Assembly (NCBI RefSeq): GCF_000504245.1
Contig: NZ_KI632509.1
Span: 5,297,502 to 5,361,501, forward strand
Source of the DNA: Haloechinothrix halophila YIM 93223
Lineage (GTDB): Bacteria; Actinomycetota; Actinomycetes; Mycobacteriales; Pseudonocardiaceae
Direction: 5' to 3'
DNA length: 64,000 nucleotides
Position 1 is the stretch's first letter. Every line of letters begins with the position of its first letter. The translations under genes and the position numbers were made by a program. Under the pieces are notes generated by a model. It saw only the letters and a list, made by a program, of their open reading frames with translations. It was not told the DNA's origin and did not search any database. Of the stretch, positions 18,415 to 27,294 are shown piece after piece.

Positions 18415-19152
18415 CTACCCGCCGCTCGCAGCCGGGTGGCGCAGGTCAGCCGCTGCCGCGTCGGCCGCGCGCTGCCCCGGGACGTGGGGGCGATAGCCCG
18501 CCGCGACCTGCCGCCGTTCCCGCAAGAGGTGATACAGCGCGACGGCGAAGATCACCGACCCGACGACGTTGGCGACGAAGTGCCACCAGATCCGGTACGT
18601 CCACAGGCCAGGACCAGGGTCTAGCAGGCCAAACCACGTCGACAGCCCGATCGCCTGGCTCGCGCCGAGCGCCACCGACAACGTCAGAACCAGGTGCTCG
18701 ATGCCGTGGATGCCCTGCATCAGCACGCCCATCCTGCCCCACTTACGCGCCTTCGTGGCCAACGCGCGACGAGTGATGAGCACGACGCCGACCAGCCCAG
18801 CGAGGAAGATGAAGTTCCCGGTCAGATGCAGGATCTCCATGCCGAGCGACGGCGTGTCCGGCGCGACCTGGCCGAGACCGCTTGCCAGGCCAGTGCCGAG
18901 CGGCGTCATCCACGCCTTCTCGTTCGGATGAGCCACCCAATACGCCACCTGGGCGATGTGCTCTTGGATATGGCCGAGTTGCCCGATGATGCCGAGCCCG
19001 ATGACAGCCACCGAGAGGCGGTACCCCCACGGCCGCACCGGTCCCCGATTGGCGTAGGCAAGCACGCCGACCGCCGCCCACATCGCGACGGCCCACAGCA
19101 CCAGTCCCGCCGCTCCCGCAGACTCCAACGCGGATGCCGTCGTCATGCCCAT
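18415..19152 (-). CDS. Multi-pass membrane protein with conserved-looking histidines
   Basis: The 245-aa product has five or six predicted transmembrane helices. Several histidines sit in or at helix ends (GHIQEHIAQ, EILHLTGN, GIHGIEHLVLT, IWWHFVANV), a pattern that suggests haem or metal binding. I do not recognise the family. Start ATG 19152 has GAGGGA about 8 nt upstream. An upstream frame extension lacks protein character. It shares its locus with a PadR regulator downstream and has a palindrome in its promoter region. Confidence 0.75.
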   Translation of the reverse strand: MGMTTASALESAGAAGLVLWAVAMWAAVGVLAYANRGPVRPWGYRLSVAVIGLGIIGQLGHIQEHIAQVAYWVAHPNEKAWMTPLGTGLASGLGQVAPDTPSLGMEILHLTGNFIFLAGLVGVVLITRRALATKARKWGRMGVLMQGIHGIEHLVLTLSVALGASQAIGLSTWFGLLDPGPGLWTYRIWWHFVANVVGSVIFAVALYHLLRERRQVAAGYRPHVPGQRAADAAAADLRHPAASGG

Positions 19153-19207
19153 GCGCGGTCCCTCACACTTCCGGTCGCGTGCCGGTTCGCACGAGCCCCG
19201 AGTTAGC

Positions 19208-19226
19208 GTTCGTGCGCTGCACGAAC
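19208..19226. promoter_or_regulatory. Perfect 8-3-8 palindrome upstream of the membrane-protein gene
   Basis: GTTCGTGC, GCT, GCACGAAC at 19208-19226 forms a perfect inverted repeat 56-74 bp upstream of ATG 19152. It is a likely operator for a dimeric repressor. The half-site order differs from the actinobacterial LexA box. Confidence 0.45.
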
Positions 19227-19383
19227 ACCGATACCGCGTCGTCCGCCGCCCCGCAGGGCGAGACATCCCGATCGAGGCACCGCGTCCCGGCACGCCTGGC
19301 TGTTCGGGGCACCCAGGACGCCCGCCTGGCCTCGCGAAATACACCTGGTCGGGTGAGCCTCGGGACGGTGCGGCGGGGGCGGA

Positions 19384-19767
19384 GTGCTGCACTACCTGAT
19401 CAAGCCGTTCACCTACGGCGCGTTGTACGACCAGTTGCAGCATTTCGCTGGTCTGCATGAGAAGTTGACCGGGATGTCGGCGGCCGCACAGTCCGACGTG
19501 GACCAGGTGTTCGGCGGCAGGCCTGGCGGTGCGTCACCGTTGGCGAAGGGGCTGACGGCAGAGACGGCGGAGCTGGTCGAGGGTGTACTGCGCGCGGCCA
19601 ACGGCTACCTGTCCGCCGCCGAGTGCGCCACCGAGGCTCAGCTCGCCAGGGTGAGTGCCCGGCGATACCTGGAGCATTTCGTCCACACCGGCCGCGCCGA
19701 GGTCCGGCTGCGCTATGGCGGCACCGGCCGCCCTGAGCGCCGCTATCGCTGGACCGCGCAGGCGTAG
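19384..19767 (+). pseudogene. C-terminal remnant of a CitB/DcuR-type response regulator
   Basis: The 127-residue frame begins at the end of a receiver domain: LHYLIKPFTYGALYDQL contains the conserved Lys-Pro of REC alpha4-beta5. It continues through the winged-helix output domain typical of citrate/malate two-component regulators (YLSAAECATEAQLARVSARRYLEHF). The phospho-acceptor half of REC is missing, and the codons upstream in frame are Gly-rich without similarity. No sensor kinase is adjacent. It is probably a decayed gene. Confidence 0.75.
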
Positions 19768-19828
19768 CGCGCGAACAGACGCAAATGCAGAGCATGCACT
19801 TGGTCGCGAATCCGGTCACGTGACACGA

Positions 19829-19865
19829 AAAACGGCCCTCGGAGAGATTCTCCGAGGGCCGTTTT
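19829..19865. terminator. Bidirectional rho-independent terminator
   Basis: A perfect 17-bp stem (19829-19845 with 19849-19865) and GAT loop has an A tract on one side and a T tract on the other. It can end both the response-regulator remnant (plus) and the tRNA transcript (minus, 3 nt beyond its end). Confidence 0.92.
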
Positions 19866-19868
19866 CCC

Positions 19869-19945
19869 TGGTAGCGGGGACAGGATTCGAACCTGCGACC
19901 TCTGGGTTATGAGCCCAGCGAGCTACCGAGCTGCTCCACCCCGCG
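19869..19945 (-). tRNA. Initiator tRNA-Met (CAT)
   Basis: The 77-nt tRNA has anticodon CAT, the three G-C pairs in the anticodon stem (GGG CTCATAA CCC) that mark initiator tRNA, and a mismatched first acceptor pair (C1-U72). The T-arm is GGTTCGAATCC and the 3' CCA is encoded. Confidence 0.97.
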
Positions 19946-20034
19946 TTGTGTTGTGACTACAACTCTACACCCCGGCCTGAACCGGGTCGCAGCCGGGGGT
20001 CGGTTCTTCAGCCCGACCCCCGGCCGCGGACGCC

Positions 20035-22971
20035 TCAGCCAGAGTCCTTGGCGTTGTTGTACTTGTCGCGAGCCGCCTCGAGATCCTGCAGCGCCTCAGC
20101 CTCTGCCTGGTAGTCACCCTCGCGACGGGCCTCAAACAACTTCTCAGCGGCCTGCTGCATCTCCTCAGCGGCTTCCTGCATCTGCGCGTTGGCATCGCCA
20201 CCACTGGGCTCAGCAGGCGCCTCGGGCTCTTCCTGGTCAGGCTGCTCGGCCTGTTGGCCATCGCCATCGATGCTTGGGTCGCCCTCGACCTGCTCGGTGG
20301 CGGACTCGCCAGCGCCCTCACCGAGCACTTGCTCCAGCGCCCCCTTGAGCGTGGAGTCGTAGCCGACCCGGCCGCCGTGGTACACCAACACGCGGTTGAG
20401 CTGCGGGAACGACGATTCCTGCCCGGTCCGCTCAATGTAGACCGGCTCGACGTAAATCAACCCTTCAGCCACCGGCAGTGTCAGCAAGTTGCCGTAGATC
20501 ACCCGGGTGTTCTGCTGGGTAAGGATGTTGATCTCACTGCTGACCTCAGACGACGACAGGAAGTCGTTCTGCACCAGCTGCGGACCACGCGTCTGCGTCT
20601 CACCCGGCAGTCGGCGCACTGTGATCGTGCCGTAGTTCTCCGGATCGGAACTGGCAGACACGAACGCGGACATGAACTGCCTGCGGAACGGCGTCAGCAC
20701 ACTGGTCAGCTGGAACTGCGGCTCGGCCGAGCTCGGGTTCTGCGGGTCGGCCGCCAGGATGTAGTACGGCGGCTGGTTCGCGTCGCCACCAGCGCCCTGC
20801 ACCGTCGGGTCTGACGGCACGCTCCAGCGGTCCTCGTTGGAGAAGAACGTCCCCGGATCCGTCACGTGGTACTTCGCCAGCAACTCACGCTGCACCTTGA
20901 ACAGGTCCTCCGGGTACCGGAAGTGTTCGGCCAGATCGTCGCTGATCTCCGACTTCGGCTTCACGGTGCCGGGGAAGATGTTCCGCCACGCGTCGAGTAT
21001 TGGGTCCTGCTCATCGAACTCGTACAGGTCCACGGTGCCGTCGTAGGCATCCACGGTGGCCTTCACCGAGTTGCGGATGTAGCTGATCTGGGTGTCCGCG
21101 ATCCGCGGCAGGCCGGACCGGGTGGTCTCGATCGCCTCACCGAGCTGCGTCTTCTGCGCATACGGGAAGTTCTTCGTCGTGGTGTAACCGTCGACGATCC
21201 ACTTGATCTTGCCGTCGATCACGGCGGGGTAAGGGTCACCATCGACGGTCAGCCACGGAGCCTTCTTCTCGACACGCTCCTTCGGGTCCCGGTTGTACAT
21301 GACCTTGGAACCGTCACCGATGACGTCGGAGAAAACGAAGTTCCGCTCGCCGTAGTGCAGGGCGAAGACGGCGCGGTCGAAGATGTTGTCGATCGGCACG
21401 CCGCCCTTGCCCTGGTAGCGGTGGGTCTGGGTAGCCGTGTCGTACTCGCCCCGGTACTCGCCGTTCTCCTTCGACGGGCTGCCGACGATCGAATAATCAG
21501 TGTTCAGCTCGCCGTAATACACCCGCGGCTGATCGACCTTGATGTCGCCCTCGGTCGTGGTGTCGCTGATCGTGTACTGCGGGTAGCCGCCCTGGCCACC
21601 TGCTTGCTCCGAAGCCGCCTGCACGGTGTTGGCCGGCGCGGCGATGAAGCCGTTGCCGTGGGTGAATACCAGGTGCTTGGAGATCCAGTTCTGCTGGTTT
21701 TCCGCCAGCGCCGAGGTGTCGATCTCCCGCAGCGCGACGATATAGTCCCGCTTCTTTCCATCGACCGTGTAGCGATCGATGTCGAGTTGCTCGGGGAAAC
21801 CGTAGAAGTTCCTGCGTTGCTGCTGCTGGGTGAATGTCCGGTTCAGCACGGTCGGATCGAGTAGCCGGACGTTCGGCATCGTAGCCTTGTCGTTGGCGGC
21901 TTCCTCGGCCGTCACCTCGGCGGAACCCTCGTAATCGATGTACTTGACGTCGGTCTCCGTCAAGCCATACGCATACTTGGTCTCCGCCATGTTGCGCTCA
22001 ATCGACTGCGCTTCTTTCTGAATGGCGTTCGGGCTGACCGAGAACCGCTCCAGCAGCGCGGGCCACGCCGAGCCGACCAGAATGCCGGACACAATCAGCA
22101 GCACCAACGCGATCGCTGGCAACAGCAAGTTACGCAGCACAATGGCCGCGAAGAACGCGAGTGCGCAGAACACCGCGATGCTCATCAGGATCAGCTTGGC
22201 CGGCATCACGGCGTTCAGGTCGGTGTAACTGGCACCCGTGAACAGGTCACTGCGGCCGTCGAGCAAGACGTTGTAGCGATCGAAGAAGTAGTCAACGGCC
22301 TTGACGAGGATGAACACACCCGCCAGCACGGCGAGCTGCACCCGCGCGGCAGTCGTGAACTGCCCGCCACGGCCAGCGACACGGATCCCGCCGAACAGGT
22401 AATGCGTCGCGGCCGCCGCGACGAACGCCAAACCGAACACGACGAAGCCCCAGCCGATCAGCCAGTTGTAGAACGGCAGATCGAACACGTAGAAACCGGC
22501 GTCGTTGCCGAACTCAGGATCGGCACGACCGAAGTCCCCGCCGTTCATGAACAGCTGAATGATGCGCCAATCCGCCTGCGCGGTCGCCCCGGCGATAAGA
22601 CCGATCAGCGCGGGGATACCGATACCGAACAACCGGACCCTGGCGACGACGGTGGAGCGGTAACGCGCGAGCGGGTCGTCCTCACTAGCAACGGGGACGA
22701 ACACCGGCCGGTTGCGATAGGCGACCGCCAGGCTGGCCGCCACTGCCCCCGCGACGACGATGCCGACGATGAAGAACAGCGCGACCCTGGTCAGCACCAT
22801 CGTGCTGTAGACATTCGTGGCCTCGACCTCGCGGTACCACAACCAGTTGACGTACGTGCCAACCACTCTGCTGCCTAGTAACAGCGCCAGCAGTGCGAGA
22901 CCGCCGACGACCAGCAGGATACGACTACGCCGTGTCAGCTTTGGCATACTGACGGGAGGCCGAGTGGCCAC
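20035..22971 (-). CDS. UPF0182 family large membrane protein
   Basis: The 978-aa protein belongs to UPF0182 (Mycobacterium Rv3193c family), of unknown function. It opens with MPKLTRRSRILLVVGGLALL, has about seven transmembrane helices in the first 320 residues, a large extracytoplasmic domain, and a Glu/Gln/Ala-rich low-complexity tail. I chose GTG 22971 (VATRPPVSMPKLT) because AGGAG lies at good spacing; ATG 22947 is possible. It heads a block shared with mycobacteria. Confidence 0.9.
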   Translation of the reverse strand: MATRPPVSMPKLTRRSRILLVVGGLALLALLLGSRVVGTYVNWLWYREVEATNVYSTMVLTRVALFFIVGIVVAGAVAASLAVAYRNRPVFVPVASEDDPLARYRSTVVARVRLFGIGIPALIGLIAGATAQADWRIIQLFMNGGDFGRADPEFGNDAGFYVFDLPFYNWLIGWGFVVFGLAFVAAAATHYLFGGIRVAGRGGQFTTAARVQLAVLAGVFILVKAVDYFFDRYNVLLDGRSDLFTGASYTDLNAVMPAKLILMSIAVFCALAFFAAIVLRNLLLPAIALVLLIVSGILVGSAWPALLERFSVSPNAIQKEAQSIERNMAETKYAYGLTETDVKYIDYEGSAEVTAEEAANDKATMPNVRLLDPTVLNRTFTQQQQRRNFYGFPEQLDIDRYTVDGKKRDYIVALREIDTSALAENQQNWISKHLVFTHGNGFIAAPANTVQAASEQAGGQGGYPQYTISDTTTEGDIKVDQPRVYYGELNTDYSIVGSPSKENGEYRGEYDTATQTHRYQGKGGVPIDNIFDRAVFALHYGERNFVFSDVIGDGSKVMYNRDPKERVEKKAPWLTVDGDPYPAVIDGKIKWIVDGYTTTKNFPYAQKTQLGEAIETTRSGLPRIADTQISYIRNSVKATVDAYDGTVDLYEFDEQDPILDAWRNIFPGTVKPKSEISDDLAEHFRYPEDLFKVQRELLAKYHVTDPGTFFSNEDRWSVPSDPTVQGAGGDANQPPYYILAADPQNPSSAEPQFQLTSVLTPFRRQFMSAFVSASSDPENYGTITVRRLPGETQTRGPQLVQNDFLSSSEVSSEINILTQQNTRVIYGNLLTLPVAEGLIYVEPVYIERTGQESSFPQLNRVLVYHGGRVGYDSTLKGALEQVLGEGAGESATEQVEGDPSIDGDGQQAEQPDQEEPEAPAEPSGGDANAQMQEAAEEMQQAAEKLFEARREGDYQAEAEALQDLEAARDKYNNAKDSG

Positions 22972-23177
22972 TACACACGCTCCTGAGTTCGCACTTTCGT
23001 TGGCCTGGCAGTTGGCGGCCTGCATACCGCAACAAACCGCCCCTGTTCAACTCAACTCTACGGATAGGGTCCGAAGTTCCCGATCTGGGCCGCGAGTTCG
23101 CCGCAGAGTAGTCCCTGCCGGACCAGACCGCACGGTGCGGTAGTGACAGGGTGATGGCCCTCGCCTGGCACCATGAA

Positions 23178-23774
23178 GGTATGGAAGATCCCGATTCCGG
23201 TCCGGCCGAACCCGCCGCGCACGACAGCGCGAACACTGCCACGGCGAATCTCGCCACCGTCGCCCGTGAGGTCGACGAGTTCGTCGCCACAGCCGGCTGG
23301 GACCAGCCGCCACAGCTCTTCGCGCTGGTACCGACCGCGGATCTGCTCGCGAAACAGCCCGAGCTCGCGGACCGGCTCGACGTCGAGTCGCCGTTGACGC
23401 CGGTCGCCCAGGAGTCGCTGCCGGAATCCGACCTCGGCGACTCGCTCGCCAAGATCGCCTGGCCGGAGACGGTTGAAGGCTGCGCCCTCGCACACGAGAT
23501 CGTCGTGCTACCCCCCGGGGCGGAGTCCGAGCTGGAGGAGGCCGCTGGTGAGTCAGGCGATGTGGAACGTCTTCAGCGCGCAGCCGCCAACCATCCGCAA
23601 CGCACCGAGGCGCGGCTCGTCGCTGCCGTCTCTCGAGACGGCACCCGCGCCTGCGTGATGCGGCTTCGCGGCAAGAGTGAGAACGCCGAGAGCGAGCCGG
23701 TCGACGAGGTCGTCGAGCACCCGGATCTCGCGCCGAACCTGCTCGACGCGCTGGCCGCGACGCTGGAGCCCTAA
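23178..23774 (+). CDS. PPA1357-family protein
   Basis: The 198-aa soluble acidic protein matches the actinobacterial PPA1357 family of unknown function: GWDQPPQLFALVPTADLL, then LGDSLAKIAWPETVEGCALAHEIVVLPP, ending VVEHPDLAPNLLDALAATL. It is divergent from UPF0182 and convergent with the PDZ protease. Start ATG 23178 is preferred; an in-frame start at 23151 would add nine residues. Confidence 0.8.
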   Translation, partial: GMEDPDSGPAEPAAHDSANTATANLATVAREVDEFVATAGWDQPPQLFALVPTADLLAKQPELADRLDVESPLTPVAQESLPESDLGDSLAKIAWPETVEGCALAHEIVVLPPGAESELEEAAGESGDVERLQRAAANHPQRTEARLVAAVSRDGTRACVMRLRGKSENAESEPVDEVVEHPDLAPNLLDALAATLEP

Positions 23775-23847
23775 CCGCGCGTTCGCTCGCCGTGGGTGGC
23801 TGGCGTCGAGTCCCTCAGCGTGTGGCCGACCGTCTGTGGTGCTCGCG

Positions 23848-24981
23848 TCAGCTCGCCTCGCAGGTGGGGGCGTTACCACCGTCCGCGATCGTCTCCAACG
23901 CATTGACCGCGTCGTCCAGTGTGTCCACCCGCACCAGGCGCATCCCATCCGGCGCGGTGCGCACTGCCTCTGCGCAGTTGTCCTTGGGCACGAGGAAAGT
24001 GCTCGCACCATCTTCGTTGGCCGCGACCAGCTTGAACGAGATGCCGCCGATCGGGCCGACCTTGCCATCGTGGGTGATCTCGCCGGTCCCGGCGATGTGC
24101 TCACCACCAGTGAGCTGACCTGGGGTTAGCCGGTCGACGATCGCCACCGCGAACATCAGGCCAGCCGATGGCCCGCCGATGTCGGCGAGTTTGATGTCGA
24201 TCTCGAAGTCGACCTTCGCCGTGTCGGTGAGCAGCAGGCCCATGTAGCCCTGCTCTCTGCCGTCCTTCGCGTCGCCAAGGGTGATGGTCTCACCGCGCGT
24301 GACCGAGCCGTCTCGCCGATAGCTCACCGAGATGGTGTCCTCCGGCTTGGTGTCCTCCAGGATCTTGTGCACGTCCTGAGTGCTGTCGACCTTGGTGCCG
24401 TCAACCGCGACCAGCACGTCACCTGCTTGCAGCACTTGCGCCGACGGGCCGTCCGCGACGACCTCCTTGGCGATGACCCTCGTCGGGTAGTCGAGGTGAC
24501 TCAGCGCGGCGACCTCCGCGGCGCTCTGCGAGTCCGCGAACTGCCGCGCGTTCTCCTGCTCGACCTCCTGCTCCGTCTCACCTGGCGGGAAGTACAGCTC
24601 ACGCGGAGCCAGCGCGTAGCGGCCGCTGATCCACATGCCGAGCCCTTCGACCAGCCGCACGTCGTCGGACAGCGACACCGTGGTTAGCCGCAGCTCACCG
24701 CTGGTCTGATACGACTCGGTGCCATCGATATTGATGACCGGCCCACCAGCTGTTGACCCCAGCGTGTCGTAGGTCGGGCCAGGTCCCAGCGCCACGTATG
24801 GCACCCGGACGAGCATGCCGACCGCGACGAACACCGCCGCCATGACGACGCTGAGCACGATCGTCCAGCCTCGTCGAGACAAGCCCATGCTGGTGGGGCG
24901 CTGGCCCGACTGCCAGACGTCGGCGTCGGTCTGCGCCTGCTCGGAGGATGCCTCCACGCGCGAATTGTCCGGTTCGCTCAC
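23848..24981 (-). CDS. PDZ domain / Lon-like (S16) membrane protease
   Basis: The 377-aa protein has a cytoplasmic N terminus, one transmembrane helix near residues 38-60, a PDZ domain (SAQVLQAGDVLVAVDGTKV), and a C-terminal S16 Lon-type domain. The catalytic Ser is in GGPSAGLMFA and the Lys in GGISFKLVAA. The active site therefore faces outside. It is the homologue of Mycobacterium Rv3194c. It starts at GTG 24981. Confidence 0.92.
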   Translation of the reverse strand: MSEPDNSRVEASSEQAQTDADVWQSGQRPTSMGLSRRGWTIVLSVVMAAVFVAVGMLVRVPYVALGPGPTYDTLGSTAGGPVINIDGTESYQTSGELRLTTVSLSDDVRLVEGLGMWISGRYALAPRELYFPPGETEQEVEQENARQFADSQSAAEVAALSHLDYPTRVIAKEVVADGPSAQVLQAGDVLVAVDGTKVDSTQDVHKILEDTKPEDTISVSYRRDGSVTRGETITLGDAKDGREQGYMGLLLTDTAKVDFEIDIKLADIGGPSAGLMFAVAIVDRLTPGQLTGGEHIAGTGEITHDGKVGPIGGISFKLVAANEDGASTFLVPKDNCAEAVRTAPDGMRLVRVDTLDDAVNALETIADGGNAPTCEAS

Positions 24982-25098
24982 AACTGAATGCCCTACTACG
25001 TCAGATGGACCGCTGTTCAGACGGCTAGGCCTAGGTTACGGGCAGCCTGTCACGGCGCTCGTGCCGCCTCACCACGTCACCCAGTCGGTTCATCCGCG

Positions 25099-25104
25099 TA
25101 CCGT
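25099..25104 (+). promoter_or_regulatory. -10 box for a probable leaderless transcript
   Basis: TACCGT fits the actinobacterial TANNNT -10 motif and ends 6 nt before ATG 25111, so transcription should begin at or next to the start codon. Confidence 0.5.
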
Positions 25105-25110
25105 AGAGGT

Positions 25111-26505
25111 ATGAGCGACTTTCCGTTCGGATTCGGTCCGCCTGATCCTGACCGCCGCGGCGAGGGCGAGCCGAACGACAAGCAACAGGGCGGTGCGGAC
25201 GCGTTCAACCAGCTCGGCCAGATGTTGACCCAGCTTGGCCAGATGCTCAGCCAAGCGGGCAGTTCGTCCGGCCCGGTGAACTACGACCTCGCCAAGCAGA
25301 TCGCGCTGCAACGGCTCAGCAGCGAGGGCGGCAAGCAGGTCGGCTTCGGCAAGCAGGACACGTCCGGCGAGACGGCGGTGCGCGATGCCGCACACCTCGC
25401 GGAGCTGTGGCTGGACACCGCGACAATCCTGCCCGCGGGCGCGACGACGTCGGTGGCGTGGACGGCGCGCGACTGGGTGGAGAAAACCCTGCCGACCTGG
25501 CAACGGTTGTGCGACCCCGTCGCCACCCGCGTCTCGTCGGCGTGGACCGACGCCCTCCCTGACGAAGCCAAGCAGGCTGCTGGCCCGCTGCTGTCGATGG
25601 TCGGTCAGATGGGCGGCATGATGTTCGGCTCCCAGCTGGGCAACGCCCTAGCACAGCTCGGCTCCGAGGTGCTGACATCGACCGATGTCGGACTCCCGCT
25701 CGGCCCGGCAGCGACCTCGGCACTGCTACCGGCCAACATCGAGAAGTTCACCGAGGGTCTTGAGCGGCCGAGCAGCGAGGTGCTGGTCTTCCTCGCCGCA
25801 CGCGAAGCGGCACACCAACGGTTGTTCGCACACGTGCCGTGGCTGCGGCAGCGCCTGCTCGACACCGTGGAGGAGTTCGCCCACGGCATCTCGGTCGACA
25901 CCAGCGCCATCGAGGACCTCGCCACCAAGATCGACCCGTCGAACCCATCCAGCATCGAGGAGGTCATGTCCTCCGGCCTGTTGGAGCCGAAGCGCACCGA
26001 CGAGCAGGAAGCGGCACTGACCCGGTTGGAGACGCTGCTCGCGCTGGTCGAGGGCTGGGTCGACGTCGTCGTCGCCGACGCGATCGGCGAGCGGCTCCCC
26101 GGCGCTGACGCGCTCCGCGAGACGCTGCGGCGGCGGCGCGCGACCGGCGGCCCCGCCGAGCAGACGTTCGCCACACTGGTGGGCCTTGAGCTGCGCCCCC
26201 GCAGGCTGCGTGCGGCCTCATCGTTGTGGAAGCTCGTCGGCGACCAGCACGGTGCCGAGAAGCGCGATGAGTTGTGGTCGCACCCTGACTTCGTACCGAC
26301 GACCGCGGACCTAGACGATCCACTCGAGTTCGCCGAGCGGCTTGGCAGCGGCGGCGAGATGGACGACATGGACCCGATCGCCGAGATCAGACGGGCCGAA
26401 CAACGCGAACGTTCGGAGGATGCCGGCGAGACAGGAATGGCCGGCACTGCCGGTTCGGACGAGGATGACGAGCAGGGCAAGCGGAACGACAGCGGCGACG
26501 CGTAG
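25111..26505 (+). CDS. DUF2342 zinc-dependent metalloprotease-like protein
   Basis: The 464-aa product matches the family annotated as zinc-dependent metalloprotease or F420-biosynthesis-associated protein (Mycobacterium Rv3195). Visible features are a Gln/Gly-rich N terminus (NQLGQMLTQLGQML), NYDLAKQIALQ, TSVAWTARDWVE, and the helix REAAHQRLFAHVPWL carrying the probable metal residues. An acidic disordered tail ends the protein. The role in cells is not established. Confidence 0.88.
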   Translation: MSDFPFGFGPPDPDRRGEGEPNDKQQGGADAFNQLGQMLTQLGQMLSQAGSSSGPVNYDLAKQIALQRLSSEGGKQVGFGKQDTSGETAVRDAAHLAELWLDTATILPAGATTSVAWTARDWVEKTLPTWQRLCDPVATRVSSAWTDALPDEAKQAAGPLLSMVGQMGGMMFGSQLGNALAQLGSEVLTSTDVGLPLGPAATSALLPANIEKFTEGLERPSSEVLVFLAAREAAHQRLFAHVPWLRQRLLDTVEEFAHGISVDTSAIEDLATKIDPSNPSSIEEVMSSGLLEPKRTDEQEAALTRLETLLALVEGWVDVVVADAIGERLPGADALRETLRRRRATGGPAEQTFATLVGLELRPRRLRAASSLWKLVGDQHGAEKRDELWSHPDFVPTTADLDDPLEFAERLGSGGEMDDMDPIAEIRRAEQRERSEDAGETGMAGTAGSDEDDEQGKRNDSGDA

Positions 26506-26520
26506 CAGTATCTCGGTACC

Positions 26521-27153
26521 TCACCCGGCGTCGCCGGGGTCGCCGTCTGACTCGCCTGGCTCGCTGTCGATTCCGGTGATGCCGAGGCCAGCGGCGGCGG
26601 AGAGCCCCTCGAGGTAGCCAATGGCCCGCTCGGTCTTCTCGTAGCGACGGCACAGCGCCCAGAAGTCGGCGTTGTGGCTGGGCACGAGCAGATGGGTGAG
26701 TTCGTGCACCAGGACGTAGTCAAGCACCCATGACGGCACCTCGCGAAGCCGATCACTCACCCGGATAGTGCCCTGCGTGGGCGTCGCCGACGCCCAGCGG
26801 GTGCGCATCGGCGGCACCCAGCGCACGGTCACGGGACTCGCCTTACCGTCCAGATACCGTGCGGACAGCTCGGCGCAGCGCGCGAGCAGCGCGTCGTCGG
26901 AGCGACGCGCAGGCGACTTCTTCCGCACTTCGGTGCGATGCAGCCTGCGCTCCATCTCAGCCACCCATTTGCGCTCCTCCGCGGCGCTCATGCGGGCTGG
27001 TATCAGCACCACCATGGTGTCCCCGTCGAGGTACGCCGAGACGGTGCGAGTGCGGCGTTTGCTTCGCCGCACCTCGACACGCCTGGCCGGGGCACGCTCG
27101 GGGGTTTCGAGCATGGCCAGTTGGTCGGTTGCGCGGTTCTTCCGTTGCGGCAC
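26521..27153 (-). CDS. YgjP-like M48 metallopeptidase
   Basis: The 210-aa cytosolic protein has the zinc motif HELTH in VLVHELTHLLVPSHNADFW, near residue 160, and the family's WASATPTQGTIRVSDRL segment. It belongs to the YgjP / DUF45 group. I chose GTG 27153 (VPQRKNRATDQL); the longer upstream frame overlaps the promoter region. A TACGGT -10 box 6 nt before the GTG suggests a leaderless mRNA. It is convergent with the DUF2342 gene. Confidence 0.88.
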   Translation of the reverse strand: MPQRKNRATDQLAMLETPERAPARRVEVRRSKRRTRTVSAYLDGDTMVVLIPARMSAAEERKWVAEMERRLHRTEVRKKSPARRSDDALLARCAELSARYLDGKASPVTVRWVPPMRTRWASATPTQGTIRVSDRLREVPSWVLDYVLVHELTHLLVPSHNADFWALCRRYEKTERAIGYLEGLSAAAGLGITGIDSEPGESDGDPGDAG

Positions 27154-27159
27154 GGACCC

Positions 27160-27165
27160 ACCGTA
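27160..27165 (-). promoter_or_regulatory. -10 box for a probable leaderless transcript
   Basis: TACGGT on the minus strand ends 6 nt before GTG 27153, the TANNNT-N6-start arrangement typical of leaderless actinobacterial genes. Confidence 0.5.
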
Positions 27166-27235
27166 GAGGCAGCGACCGACAGAAGGGACCCCGTTCGGAC
27201 AAGGTGCCAGCCAGTGGAACCACTCGCGGGACGAG

Positions 27236-27244
27236 TTGTCCACA
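27236..27244 (+). promoter_or_regulatory. DnaA-box-like nonamer TTGTCCACA
   Basis: This is an exact match to the GC-rich actinobacterial DnaA box, in the 141-bp gap between the divergent metallopeptidase and ThiF-like genes. Confidence 0.4.
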
Positions 27245-27294
27245 TTTCGTTCTTCCCGTTCCCCCACTTCCCGCCATCCGGCGACGCTGCTGGC

